DNA of 8,410 nt from JAZSMS01 sp045536015. Lineage in GTDB: Bacteria > Bacillota > Clostridia > Christensenellales > QALW01. The stretch is taken from contig JAZSMS010000120.1 of assembly GCA_045536015.1 (NCBI GenBank), positions 1 through 8,410 on the forward strand. Reading direction: 5' to 3'. The notes beneath the pieces were generated by a model, which saw only the letters and a list, made by a program, of their open reading frames with translations, ran no database searches and was not told the DNA's origin. The translations under genes were made by a program, and so were the position numbers. Of this stretch, positions 1 to 6,656 are shown piece after piece; the stretch's first letter is position 1, and every line of letters begins with the position of its first letter.

Positions 1-954
1 GTTGTTTGCGCACTTAAAAATATAAATTTCTTTTATATGCTTGCAAAAAAAGTAGTGCAACTGTTTAAAAATGCAAGGTTAAGTATTCTTGCTCTTGTTT
101 ATATTACGTTTATTGGTTCGATGCTTATTGCAAACGATATGGCGCTTTTAACGTTTTTACCGCTTGGATATTTTGTTTTAAACACTACGGGCAAGCAAAA
201 GTATATGGCGTATACCTTTATTATGCAAAATATTTCTGCCAACTTAGGCGGAATGTTAACGCCGTTTGGAAACCCGCAAAACTTATATTTATATTCTAAG
301 TTTGAAATTCCAAATGGTGAATTTATGTTTATTATGGCATTGCCGTTTTTAATTTCGGTACTTATTATAACCTTGTGTTGCTTTGTTTTTGTAAAAGCCG
401 AGCCACTTGAGGTTAAGGGTGAAGCGGTTAAGCTTGATGTAAAAAAGACGGTGCTTTATTTAGTATTATTTGCACTTTCAATAGCAATAGTGTTTAGGGG
501 AATTCCTTACTTAATAGGTCTTATCATAATTCCTGCAGTGCTCTTGTTTGTTGATAAAAGCGCACTTAAAAGCGTTGATTACGGCTTGCTTTTTACGTTT
601 GTGTTCTTTTTTATTTTTGCAGGCAATATGGCAAGAATAGATATAGTTAAAAATTTGTTTTCCGTTTTGCTTGAAAAAAACACCTTGCTCTTTAGTGTTG
701 CCTCGTGCCAAGTAATAAGCAACGTACCTTCGGCAATTCTGCTTTCACAATTTACTTGTAATTATGCTGATTTATTAATCGGTGTAAACATAGGTGGGGT
801 AGGAACGTTAATTGCTTCGCTTGCAAGCTTAATTACCTTTAGGGAATACACAAAGCATAACCCTAAAAAAACGTGGGAATATATTTTAAAGTTTTCGGCG
901 TTTAACTTTGGCTTTTTAGCCTTGCTTACGATTTCTATGATGCTTTTAAGATAA
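1..954 (+). CDS. ArsB/SLC13-like (citrate/anion transporter superfamily) permease, 5' end missing
   Basis: Integral membrane transporter of the ion-transporter superfamily that includes ArsB, NhaD and SLC13/CitMHS carriers; the substrate cannot be told from sequence. The frame is open back to base 1, and the residues before the first in-window ATG (37-39) read VVCALKNINFFY, which fits a continuing transporter, so that ATG is probably internal and the true start lies outside. Counting from that Met, family signatures are NDMALLTFLP (33-42), GGMLTPFGNPQNLYLYS (71-87, the conserved GNPQN loop), SCQVISNVPSAILLS (223-237) and GGVGTLIASLASLI (253-266). The two half-repeat-like blocks at about 33-87 and 223-266 are the expected pseudo-symmetric core. 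About eight hydrophobic segments are visible, with a charged cytoplasmic linker at about 120-136. About 318 codons are present, so roughly a quarter or less of a typical family member is missing. A terminator follows directly. Family assignment is solid; substrate is open. Confidence 0.88.
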   Translation, partial: VVCALKNINFFYMLAKKVVQLFKNARLSILALVYITFIGSMLIANDMALLTFLPLGYFVLNTTGKQKYMAYTFIMQNISANLGGMLTPFGNPQNLYLYSKFEIPNGEFMFIMALPFLISVLIITLCCFVFVKAEPLEVKGEAVKLDVKKTVLYLVLFALSIAIVFRGIPYLIGLIIIPAVLLFVDKSALKSVDYGLLFTFVFFFIFAGNMARIDIVKNLFSVLLEKNTLLFSVASCQVISNVPSAILLSQFTCNYADLLIGVNIGGVGTLIASLASLITFREYTKHNPKKTWEYILKFSAFNFGFLALLTISMMLLR

Positions 955-958
955 ATTC

Positions 959-982
959 AGGTTGCTTTTAGCAACCTTTTTT
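959..982 (+). terminator. Rho-independent terminator after the permease
   Basis: Stem GGTTGC (960-965), loop TTTTA, stem GCAACC (971-976), then six T (977-982); A959 can also pair with T977. It starts 5 nt after the permease stop codon, so the permease is the last gene of its transcript. Confidence 0.9.
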
Positions 983-1051
983 ATTGGCAATGAGGTAGTT
1001 ATAATTAAGAAAAAGAAAGCAAATAAAGACGAAGAATAAAAATAGAGCTCA

Positions 1052-1104
1052 TTAACGGGGCTTTGCTTATTAATTTAAAAATTTTTCGAAGCCATAGCCG
1101 TTAA
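1052..1104. repeat. Imperfect inverted repeat in the AT-rich spacer
   Basis: Left arm TTAACGG (1052-1058) pairs perfectly with CCGTTAA (1098-1104). Directly inside, GGCTTTG (1059-1065) pairs with CGAAGCC (1087-1093) with one G-T wobble. The two helices are separated only by a four-base bulge, ATAG (1094-1097), on the right arm. The loop (1066-1086) is almost pure A/T. No clean U-tract follows, so this is not a standard terminator. It lies upstream of the predicted promoter of the next operon and so outside that transcript. No function is assigned. Confidence 0.45.
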
Positions 1105-1155
1105 GTATTTTTCTTAAAAATGTTTTGAAAAATATAAAATTTTCTATTTAGCATA

Positions 1156-1184
1156 TTGCTTTTTAATTAGTTGAGTGATAAAAT
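1156..1184 (+). promoter_or_regulatory. Sigma-A-type promoter of the SGNH hydrolase operon
   Basis: The -35 element is TTGCTT (1156-1161), followed by a 17-nt spacer and the -10 element TAAAAT (1179-1184). A TG dinucleotide at 1176-1177 gives an extended -10. A start near 1191 would give a leader of about 40 nt to the ATG at 1232. The same -35 hexamer, spacer length and TG element occur in front of the Na/Pi transporter gene. Confidence 0.65.
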
Positions 1185-1231
1185 ATTCTAAATATGTTTT
1201 TTGCATTAAAAAATGAAAGTAGATAAAAAAT

Positions 1232-1909
1232 ATGGTAAAATTAGGTAATGTATTTATTTTGGGAGATAGTTATTCTACGTTTGAAGGATATATTCCCGAA
1301 GGCTTTGCGTCATATTATGCACCTATTCCCAAAACGGATACCGACGTAGATAAGGTAGAGCAGACCTGGTGGATGCAAATGCTTAATAAAACAAAATCAA
1401 GTCTTGTGCGTAACTGCAGCTGGTCAGGTACTACTATTTGCAATACAGGCTACGATGGCAACAGAGAGGTTCGCTCATTTATCCGTCGTTTTGATGCGCT
1501 TTGTGACGAAGGTTTTTTTGAAAAAAATAAGATTGATACGTTTATAATTTTCGGAGGTACTAACGATAACGGTGCAAATTCGCCCCTTGGCGAGATAAAG
1601 CACGAAAATTGGACAGAAGAAGATTTATATTCTTACTATCCTGCTATTTGTTATTTGGGCTACCGCATAAATCAGATTTTGCCAGGTGCAAGAGTTATTT
1701 ATATAGTAAATACCGATCTTAGACAAACGATAAAAACAGGTATAGACGAGGTCTGCAAAAAATATAATTTCGAAAAAATTGTTTTAGCCGATATTGATAA
1801 AAGATCGTGGCATCCTACAATTTTAGGAATGGAACAAATTGCTAAGCAGGTGCTTGGATATCTTGAGGGGGGAGAAGTAGATGGAAAACAAAAAGGAGAA
1901 CAAGATTGA
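1232..1909 (+). CDS. SGNH/GDSL-family hydrolase
   Basis: Probable serine esterase/acyl hydrolase of the SGNH fold; the substrate is unknown and might be an acylated sugar, lipid or other ester. All diagnostic blocks are visible: GDSYSTFEG (11-19) with nucleophile Ser13, SWSGTT (63-68) with the oxyanion Gly66, GGTNDN (108-113) with Asn111, and the C-terminal block with His194 in SWHPTILGM and Asp187/Asp189 just before it as the likely acid. At 225 residues it has the usual size of a single-domain SGNH enzyme. There is no signal peptide or membrane segment, so it is likely cytoplasmic. The ribosome binding site is weak (GAAAG about 12 nt before the ATG), but the GDS block so close to the N-terminus supports this start. 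It is the first gene of a three-gene operon. Its last residues, rich in Gly, Lys and Glu, are encoded where the next gene's ribosome binding site and start lie, and the reading frames overlap by 29 nt. Confidence 0.9.
   Translation: MVKLGNVFILGDSYSTFEGYIPEGFASYYAPIPKTDTDVDKVEQTWWMQMLNKTKSSLVRNCSWSGTTICNTGYDGNREVRSFIRRFDALCDEGFFEKNKIDTFIIFGGTNDNGANSPLGEIKHENWTEEDLYSYYPAICYLGYRINQILPGARVIYIVNTDLRQTIKTGIDEVCKKYNFEKIVLADIDKRSWHPTILGMEQIAKQVLGYLEGGEVDGKQKGEQD
1866..1874 (+). promoter_or_regulatory. Strong ribosome binding site inside the SGNH hydrolase gene
   Basis: AGGGGGGAG lies 6 nt before the ATG at 1881, within the 3' end of the upstream coding region. It decides the start of the membrane-protein gene: the in-frame ATG at 1917 has only a poorly placed AAGAAG in front. 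The arrangement suggests coupled translation of the two genes. Confidence 0.8.
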
Positions 1910-2372
1910 AAAGAAGATGGAAAAGCAAGAAAAGTTTTATAAAATAGTAAGCGTGATAAACCTGGCTTTTCGTGTGCTTGTACTTTTGTTTGTTGTAATA
2001 GCTGGCTTTTTTTCGTTTGTAAACGGCATAAACTTTTATTTATTTCAAAAGGAAAGTAGCTTACTATATATTCTGCCGCTTATTTTATCGGTGGTCTGTG
2101 CAATCTTTGCCCGTAAAAGACCGATATTTATATTGCTTGAGTCAATTTTAGACTGTGTTATAATAGCGGCTTTGCTGTTTCATTTTTCAGGAATACTTTT
2201 AACACTGATATTTACTGTTGAATCACAACAAGGTCTTTCGCTTGGTATAGGTGCAGACCTTATATCCTATTTAATTTATATTATTGTACCTGATATAATA
2301 TTTGATAGTTGTGCAATAACAGCGATGTTTGCTCGTGTTGGAAGAAAAAAACAAATTAAGGAGAACTACTAA
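1881..2372 (+). CDS. Small multi-pass membrane protein of unknown function
   Basis: I do not recognise a family. The 163-residue product starts with a very Lys/Glu-rich, probably cytoplasmic stretch (residues 1-18), followed by hydrophobic segments at about 27-49, 61-77, 82-112 (long enough for one long or two short helices) and 126-150, and ends in a basic tail (RVGRKKQIK). The basic residues at both ends and at ARKRP (77-81) suggest a four-helix topology with both termini inside. No catalytic motif or conserved polar cluster stands out. It overlaps the SGNH hydrolase gene by 29 nt and shares its stop/start TAATG with the histidine phosphatase gene, so the three are almost certainly co-transcribed and translationally coupled. 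The coding call is supported by the strong ribosome binding site, the tight packing and the membrane-like composition. The role is unknown; helping place or export a substrate of the two flanking enzymes is only inference. Confidence 0.8.
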   Translation: MENKKENKIEKKMEKQEKFYKIVSVINLAFRVLVLLFVVIAGFFSFVNGINFYLFQKESSLLYILPLILSVVCAIFARKRPIFILLESILDCVIIAALLFHFSGILLTLIFTVESQQGLSLGIGADLISYLIYIIVPDIIFDSCAITAMFARVGRKKQIKENY

Positions 2373-3079
2373 TGAAATTGTTTTACATCAGGCACGCAGA
2401 GCCTACTTATAATCCAAATTCGCTTACGCCTGTTGGGTTTGAACAAGCAGAAGCACTTTCAGTTAGACTTAAAAACGTTAATTTTGATAAAATTTTTGCT
2501 TCGCCTGCGGAGCGTACAATGTTAACGGCTACGCCTACTGCAAAAAAACTTAATATTGACATTATAGAGGCTGATTTTGCAAATGAAAAATATGCCGTAG
2601 AAGAATTTGCAACCATAGTTGATGGAAAAATCAAGTGGATATTTTTGCTTGATTGGGCAAGAAAAGTGTTTACTTCGCCCGAGGTGCGTGCGCTTGGTGA
2701 TAGATGGTTTGATCACCCACAGTTTAAAGAATATAATTTTGAAAAAGCTATTAACCGAGTTTATACTGACGTTGATAAATTTATGCTTGAGCTTGGCTAT
2801 AAGCACGAAAGATATACGGGTAGATATAAAATCGTAGAGCCTAAATATAATAACGTTGCACTCGTTGCGCACGGCGGCTTTGGCAGAGCTTTTTTAAGCT
2901 GTTTGCTTGACATTCCGTATCCTCAAGTTGCTACTCATTGCGAGCTTTGCTATACGGGAATGACCGTTATTGATTTTAGAGAGTGTGAGGGCGGATACGC
3001 AATACCGATAATTAAAACGTTTTCATCTGATGCGCATCTTTACAGTGAAAATGTTGAGTGCGAAGGCATTGATTACTAA
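2372..3079 (+). CDS. Histidine phosphatase family (phosphoglycerate mutase-like) protein
   Basis: Member of the histidine phosphatase superfamily, which transfers phosphate through a phospho-histidine intermediate; the substrate is not predictable. Visible catalytic features are FYIRHAE (4-10) with Arg7 and nucleophile His8, the second conserved arginine Arg48 in SPAERTMLTA (44-53), a likely acid at Glu77/Glu78, and the second histidine His167 in LVAHGGFGR (164-172). Between the acid and His167 lies a Trp-, Lys- and Tyr-rich insertion (about 86-160) that probably forms the substrate cap. With 235 residues it is somewhat longer than minimal CobC/GpmB-type enzymes. There is no signal peptide. 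The start is set by AAGGAG (2358-2363) 8 nt before an ATG that shares one base with the preceding stop (TAATG). It is the last gene of the SGNH operon. No clear terminator follows. Confidence 0.88.
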   Translation: MKLFYIRHAEPTYNPNSLTPVGFEQAEALSVRLKNVNFDKIFASPAERTMLTATPTAKKLNIDIIEADFANEKYAVEEFATIVDGKIKWIFLLDWARKVFTSPEVRALGDRWFDHPQFKEYNFEKAINRVYTDVDKFMLELGYKHERYTGRYKIVEPKYNNVALVAHGGFGRAFLSCLLDIPYPQVATHCELCYTGMTVIDFRECEGGYAIPIIKTFSSDAHLYSENVECEGIDY

Positions 3080-3352
3080 TTTAGACTGAGTATTATGATG
3101 CGGTGTCCCTAAAAAGCATTTGCTTAATTAGGAAAAAAGACAACTGTTTATAAAAAGAACGTTTCCGGATTTATTTTAAATAGAATAATGAAACAAGCAT
3201 TCAAAAGCTTTTGGATTAACTTTATAGAAATGGCAATTACGAAGTAAAACAGTCAAGGGCTTTTATGACTACGAGGGTAGGGATTTTATTACCTAGCGTG
3301 ATAAAAAGTTTATAAAAATCTATAATGCTCTGTATAAAAATTAGGAGTAAAA
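3080..3352 (+). other. Intergenic spacer with possible decayed coding sequence
   Basis: This 273-nt stretch has no intact gene. A weak hairpin with arms CCTAA/TTAGG and inner AAGC/GCTT lies at 3108-3132 without a U-tract. Two short stretches read like protein: MKQAFKSFWINFIEMAITK from an ATG at 3188 to a stop at 3245-3247, and, in another frame further on, residues ending RDKKFIKIYNALYKN just before the next gene's ribosome binding site. They are interrupted by stops and frame changes. They could be the remains of a small gene or chance in AT-rich DNA. The promoter of the next gene overlaps the second stretch. Confidence 0.3.
3298..3326 (+). promoter_or_regulatory. Probable promoter of the acyltransferase-like gene
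   Basis: A perfect -10 TATAAT (3321-3326) lies 17 nt downstream of GTGATA (3298-3303), which matches four of six consensus -35 bases. A start near 3333 would leave a leader of about 20 nt carrying AGGAG (3343-3347), 5 nt before the ATG at 3353. The -35 element is weak, so confidence is moderate. Confidence 0.5.
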
Positions 3353-4258
3353 ATGGATAGAGAATATCTGATTTTATTTATGGAAAAAACGTGTTTTCCA
3401 CTCGAAGCGCAAGAATTTATTTTAAATGCTTTTGATACCATTGAAAACACGCACAAGACGAAATTTTTGGAACTTTTGACAGAATATAAAAATATTCAAT
3501 ATGTAACGCGTGACCTTGTTACACCCGTTATAGAGCTTTCAAAAAAAACAAACGTTCACGAATATACCGTGTGGCTGTTATTGGTTGTTGCGGCTTCAAA
3601 GACAGCAATGCAGGAATTTGCAAAAAAAGGCGCAGACGAGCAGATTTTTTGGGATACTTTTACAGATTTGCGCTATAAGCTTTTAGAGTGCAAGCAAGTA
3701 AAAGGTGTTTGGGGAACGTTTGTTGCACATTGGTATCGTAAGCTTTTGTTGGCTAATGTTATTAAGCTTGGTAGACTTGAATATGAAAGCAGAACCTTTG
3801 TCTTTGATGAACCTTACGTTTTTGGCGATTTAACTTTTAAAGGCGAAGTGGACGTTAAGTCTGTTCACATTCCCTCCGCGCCCGAGAAGTTTGACTTTCC
3901 TGCACGGCTTGATTCGTATAAAAAGGCATATAAGTTTTTTACAGGCTGTGAAAAAGGAAGGCCGATGATTTTTATTTGCCATTCGTGGTTGCTGTTTACG
4001 TCTTATAAGGAAATTTTATCGCCTAAATCAAACATTGTTGATTTTATGAATGATTTTGATATCATAAGGCTTGAAGAAACCGAAAGGTTTGGCGATGCAT
4101 GGCGTATTTTTGGTGCCGATGCGGAAAAAGCGCCTGAAGATTTGCCCGATAGAACCTCACTTCAGCGCATATTTAAGCAATATCTTATGCAAAATAAACC
4201 TGTAGGTTTAGGTCTTGGTGTTATAATTTTTGATGGCGAAAAAATATTAAACGTTTAA
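3353..4258 (+). CDS. Acyltransferase-domain protein (NAT_N plus GNAT-like C-terminal domain)
   Basis: The sequence resembles the two-domain Firmicute/Actinobacteria proteins annotated as acyltransferase domain-containing, with an N-terminal N-acyltransferase-type helical domain (about 1-130) and a GNAT-like C-terminal domain (about 135-285). The acyl donor, acceptor and pathway are unknown. Features I recognise from this family are KLGRLEYE (138-145), VHIPS (171-175), ICHSWLL (208-214), a DFDIIRLEE strand region (234-242), LPDRTSLQR (264-272) and a terminal GLGLGVIIFDGEKI (286-299). At 301 residues it is complete and of normal size. There are no membrane segments, so it is cytoplasmic. The start is supported by AGGAG 5 nt upstream. 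The gene appears to be transcribed alone, with its own promoter and a strong terminator directly after the stop. The family call is from memory of characteristic motifs; a profile search would settle it. Confidence 0.75.
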   Translation: MDREYLILFMEKTCFPLEAQEFILNAFDTIENTHKTKFLELLTEYKNIQYVTRDLVTPVIELSKKTNVHEYTVWLLLVVAASKTAMQEFAKKGADEQIFWDTFTDLRYKLLECKQVKGVWGTFVAHWYRKLLLANVIKLGRLEYESRTFVFDEPYVFGDLTFKGEVDVKSVHIPSAPEKFDFPARLDSYKKAYKFFTGCEKGRPMIFICHSWLLFTSYKEILSPKSNIVDFMNDFDIIRLEETERFGDAWRIFGADAEKAPEDLPDRTSLQRIFKQYLMQNKPVGLGLGVIIFDGEKILNV

Positions 4259-4260
4259 AA

Positions 4261-4289
4261 AACGCACTTTTAAGTGCGTTCTTTTTTTT
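4261..4289 (+). terminator. Rho-independent terminator after the acyltransferase-like gene
   Basis: Arms AACGCACTT (4261-4269) and AAGTGCGTT (4272-4280) are exact inverted repeats around TT, most likely forming a seven-pair stem with a six-base loop. They are followed by C and eight T (4282-4289). It begins 2 nt after the stop codon. Confidence 0.92.
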
Positions 4290-4302
4290 GTTGCATTTTC
4301 GG

Positions 4303-4331
4303 TTGCTTGATAATAAAAAGTATGTTATAAT
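4303..4331 (+). promoter_or_regulatory. Sigma-A-type promoter of the Na/Pi cotransporter gene
   Basis: -35 TTGCTT (4303-4308), 17-nt spacer, consensus -10 TATAAT (4326-4331), with TG at 4323-4324 forming an extended -10. The predicted start near 4338 gives a leader of about 39 nt. GGAGGG (4367-4372) lies 4 nt before the ATG at 4377. I see no obvious Pho-box-like direct repeat upstream. Confidence 0.75.
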
Positions 4332-4376
4332 CCAAAGAGATAGAAGAAATTTTGTCAAAAATTAACGGAGGGAAAA

Positions 4377-6146
4377 ATGGAAATTGTATTTACAATTTTA
4401 AGCCTTGTTGGCGGTTTGGTACTGTTTTTATACGGTATGGACCTTATGGGCGATAGTTTAAAAAAACTTGCCGGCGGTAAGCTTGAGTCAATTTTGGCAA
4501 AGGTAACGTCAAAAAAATACCTTGGCTTTTTGCTTGGATTTGTTGTAACGGCGGTTATTCAGTCTTCTTCTGCAACAACAGTAATGCTTGTTGGTTTTGT
4601 TAACTCAGGTATAATGAAGCTTGGACAAACTATGGGCGTTATTTTGGGTGCAAATATAGGTACAACCGTTACGTCGTGGCTATTATCAACGGCAGGAATA
4701 GGTGATGGCGCAACAGCGGTTATGAAGCTTTTTAAGCCCGAATCGTTTACTCCCATTCTTGCGGCGATAGGCTTTTTGCTTATTACAATGTCAAAAAAAG
4801 ATAAACGTAAAAATACGGGTTCTATTTTAATAGGCTTTGCAATTTTAATGTTTGGTATGTCGGCGATGAGCGGCGCGGTAGAAGGTCTTAGAGATAACCA
4901 AGCATTTGTAAATATGTTAACTTCGTTCTCAAACCCCGTTATGGGCATTATTGTAGGTACGATTTTTACCGCAATAATTCAATCTTCTTCGGCCTCTGTC
5001 GGTGTTCTTCAGGCACTTTCTGTTACAGGAATAATTCCTTATTCTACGGCAATACCTGTAATATTAGGACAAAATATTGGAACAACAATAACGCCCATAA
5101 TTTCTTCGGTAAGTGGAAATACTGAATCAAAGCGTGTAGCATTTTCTTGCTTGTACATAAAGATGATAGGTGTAATTATTGTAGCAGGCGGTTTTTATGC
5201 GCTTCAGGCTTTTATCGGCTTTGATTTTATGCAACCGGGTCAAATTGCAACTCCGCTTGATATTGCTATAATTCACACGTTATATAATATAATTGCTACG
5301 ATCATTCTGCTGCCATTTACCTCGCTTATTGAAAAACTTGCTATTTTAACTGTTCGCAGCAAAAAGGAAGAACAGGAAGCAGATGTGTTTGCAACGCTTG
5401 ATATGCGCTTTCTTGATATGCCCTCTTTTGCAGTAGAAAAGGCAAAAGATCTTGTTTGCGAAATGGCAAAGATCTCGTCGCAAGCATTTAATAAAGCGAC
5501 TATCTTGCTTGATAATTTTTATGATGCAGGCTTTGATGAGGTAAAAGCACTTGAAGGTAAAGTTGATAAGTATGAGGATAAAATAAGCACTTATCTTGTT
5601 AAAATTGCCGAAACAGATCTTTCAACAAAGGATAGCAGAACTGTTACCGAGCTTTTGCACTGCATAGGTGATATTGAACGTATTTCGGACCATGCACTTA
5701 ATATAGCTGAAACAGCAAAAGAAATTGACGAAAAAAATATTAAATTTTCGGATAAAGCATACAAGGATATTGCAATTATTAAAAACGCCGTTACTGAAAT
5801 TTTAAACATTGCAATAGATGCTCTTGTAAACGACGATTTAGAAGCAGCAAAGCGTGTTGAACCGCTTGAACAGGTAATTGATCGTCTTAACCGTAAAATT
5901 AAAAACGGACATATTTCGCGCCTCAGACAAGGCGACTGCACAATGGAGCTTGGCTTTGTTTTGGCAGACCTTTTAACTAACTACGAGCGTATTTCGGATC
6001 ACTGCTCAAACATTGCAGTTTGCTTTATTGAAATAACACACGATTCGCTAGAAACTCACGAATACTTAAATCAGTTAAAATCGGGCGAAGAAAACGAGTT
6101 TGTTCAAATGTATCAGGAATTTAAACAAAAATATTATATGGAATAA
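4377..6146 (+). CDS. Na/Pi cotransporter family protein with C-terminal PhoU domains
   Basis: Membrane carrier of the NptA/SLC34-like Na/Pi cotransport family, expected to move phosphate with sodium across the cytoplasmic membrane. The N-terminal half (about 1-326) is hydrophobic and holds the two inverted family repeats: QSSSATT (62-68) with GANIGTTVT (91-99), and QSSSAS (202-207) with GQNIGTTIT (231-239). QSSS is the substrate/ion site known from the family. From about residue 327 the protein is soluble and contains tandem PhoU-type helical repeats. Each carries the metal-site signature: DIERISDHALNIAE (432-445) and NYERISDHCSNIAV (535-548). At 589 residues it is full length for the bacterial transporter-PhoU fusion. 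The fused PhoU part suggests built-in regulation of transport, as inference. The start is set by GGAGGG 4 nt upstream. The gene has its own extended -10 promoter and a terminator directly behind, so it is probably monocistronic. Confidence 0.93.
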   Translation: MEIVFTILSLVGGLVLFLYGMDLMGDSLKKLAGGKLESILAKVTSKKYLGFLLGFVVTAVIQSSSATTVMLVGFVNSGIMKLGQTMGVILGANIGTTVTSWLLSTAGIGDGATAVMKLFKPESFTPILAAIGFLLITMSKKDKRKNTGSILIGFAILMFGMSAMSGAVEGLRDNQAFVNMLTSFSNPVMGIIVGTIFTAIIQSSSASVGVLQALSVTGIIPYSTAIPVILGQNIGTTITPIISSVSGNTESKRVAFSCLYIKMIGVIIVAGGFYALQAFIGFDFMQPGQIATPLDIAIIHTLYNIIATIILLPFTSLIEKLAILTVRSKKEEQEADVFATLDMRFLDMPSFAVEKAKDLVCEMAKISSQAFNKATILLDNFYDAGFDEVKALEGKVDKYEDKISTYLVKIAETDLSTKDSRTVTELLHCIGDIERISDHALNIAETAKEIDEKNIKFSDKAYKDIAIIKNAVTEILNIAIDALVNDDLEAAKRVEPLEQVIDRLNRKIKNGHISRLRQGDCTMELGFVLADLLTNYERISDHCSNIAVCFIEITHDSLETHEYLNQLKSGEENEFVQMYQEFKQKYYME

Positions 6147-6174
6147 AAAAGGACCGCTATTGCGGTTCTTTTTT
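6145..6174 (+). terminator. Rho-independent terminator after the Na/Pi cotransporter gene
   Basis: GGACCGC (6151-6157), loop TATT, GCGGTTC (6162-6168) with one G-T pair, flanked by an A-run before and a T-run after. The stem can extend through A-T pairs to 6145/6174. It overlaps the transporter's last codons. Confidence 0.88.
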
Positions 6175-6221
6175 ATATTTTTTTATTTTTTGTGCACACT
6201 ACTAAAAAGGAGTGTGAAAAT

Positions 6222-6656
6222 ATGATAGAACAAGATACAATAAAACTGCTTAGAGAATGTGATGCAGGAATAAAAATGGGCGTGCTTTCTCTTGATCAAG
6301 TTATCGTATATGCAAAGGACGAAAAGCTTAAGCAATTTTTAAAGGAAAGCAAGGGAGAGCATAATCAGCTTGATGACGAAGTTCAAAAACAACTTGCACG
6401 ATTTGAAGATGAAGGTAAAAAACCTAATGCTATGGCAAAGGGTATGAGCTGGATGAAAACAAACGTTATGCTTATCGTTAACGAATCTGACGAGATGATA
6501 GCTGATATTATAACCGATGGCTGTGATATGGGCGTAAAATCGCTTAGCAAATATCTTAATCAATATGCCGCGGCAGATGAATTTTCTAAAGATATATGCA
6601 AAAAGCTTATTTCACTTGAAGAAAAATTAGGTGTGCAAATGAGAGAATATTTATAA
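6222..6656 (+). CDS. Ferritin-like four-helix protein, DUF2383-like
   Basis: A 144-residue, soluble, strongly helical protein resembling the small Firmicute proteins with a ferritin-like/DUF2383-type bundle; the biochemical role is not established. The pattern is helix (4-29), helix (33-61) containing GEHNQLDDEV (45-54), a loop rich in Gly/Lys/Pro (64-74), then helices covering about 75-113 and 118-137, ending REYL. Conserved-looking blocks are RECDAGIKMG (11-20), KGMSWMKTN (73-81) and TDGCDMGVKSL (98-108). Glu46/His47 could belong to a metal site, but a complete set of di-iron ligands is not evident. I start at ATG 6222 because AAAAGGAG (6205-6212) lies 9 nt upstream; a longer in-frame reading from GTG 6192 would place that site inside the gene. 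It sits behind the transporter's terminator and no strong promoter is visible in the 47-nt gap, so expression by readthrough or an atypical promoter is possible. A terminator follows. Confidence 0.8.
   Translation: MIEQDTIKLLRECDAGIKMGVLSLDQVIVYAKDEKLKQFLKESKGEHNQLDDEVQKQLARFEDEGKKPNAMAKGMSWMKTNVMLIVNESDEMIADIITDGCDMGVKSLSKYLNQYAAADEFSKDICKKLISLEEKLGVQMREYL

Noticed and set aside
37..39. ATG at 37 as the true start of the permease
   Set aside because: The frame is open to base 1 with transporter-like residues, there is no ribosome binding site before 37, and family members need more N-terminal sequence.
1000..1005. TATAAT after the permease terminator as a promoter
   Set aside because: There is no usable -35 at 16-18 nt, only T-tract, and no gene start nearby. 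TTGGCA upstream is too close.
980..1039. Short open stretch ending in a Lys-rich run (IIKKKKANKDEE) after the permease terminator
   Set aside because: It has no start codon with a ribosome binding site and runs through the terminator hairpin. It is explained by A-rich composition.
3108..3132. Hairpin after the histidine phosphatase gene as its terminator
   Set aside because: The stem is short, AT-rich and interrupted, and is followed by an A-run rather than a T-run on the plus strand.
4559..4948. Minus-strand open frame opposite the Na/Pi transporter, and other antisense frames such as 5591-5941 and 2522-2872
   Set aside because: They lie wholly within well-supported genes on the other strand, have no ribosome binding sites and encode low-complexity shadow sequences.
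6192..6221. GTG start at 6192 extending the DUF2383-like protein by ten residues
   Set aside because: The strong AAAAGGAG at 6205-6212 is correctly spaced for ATG 6222 and would be inside the gene if GTG were used. The ten extra residues look like translated spacer.
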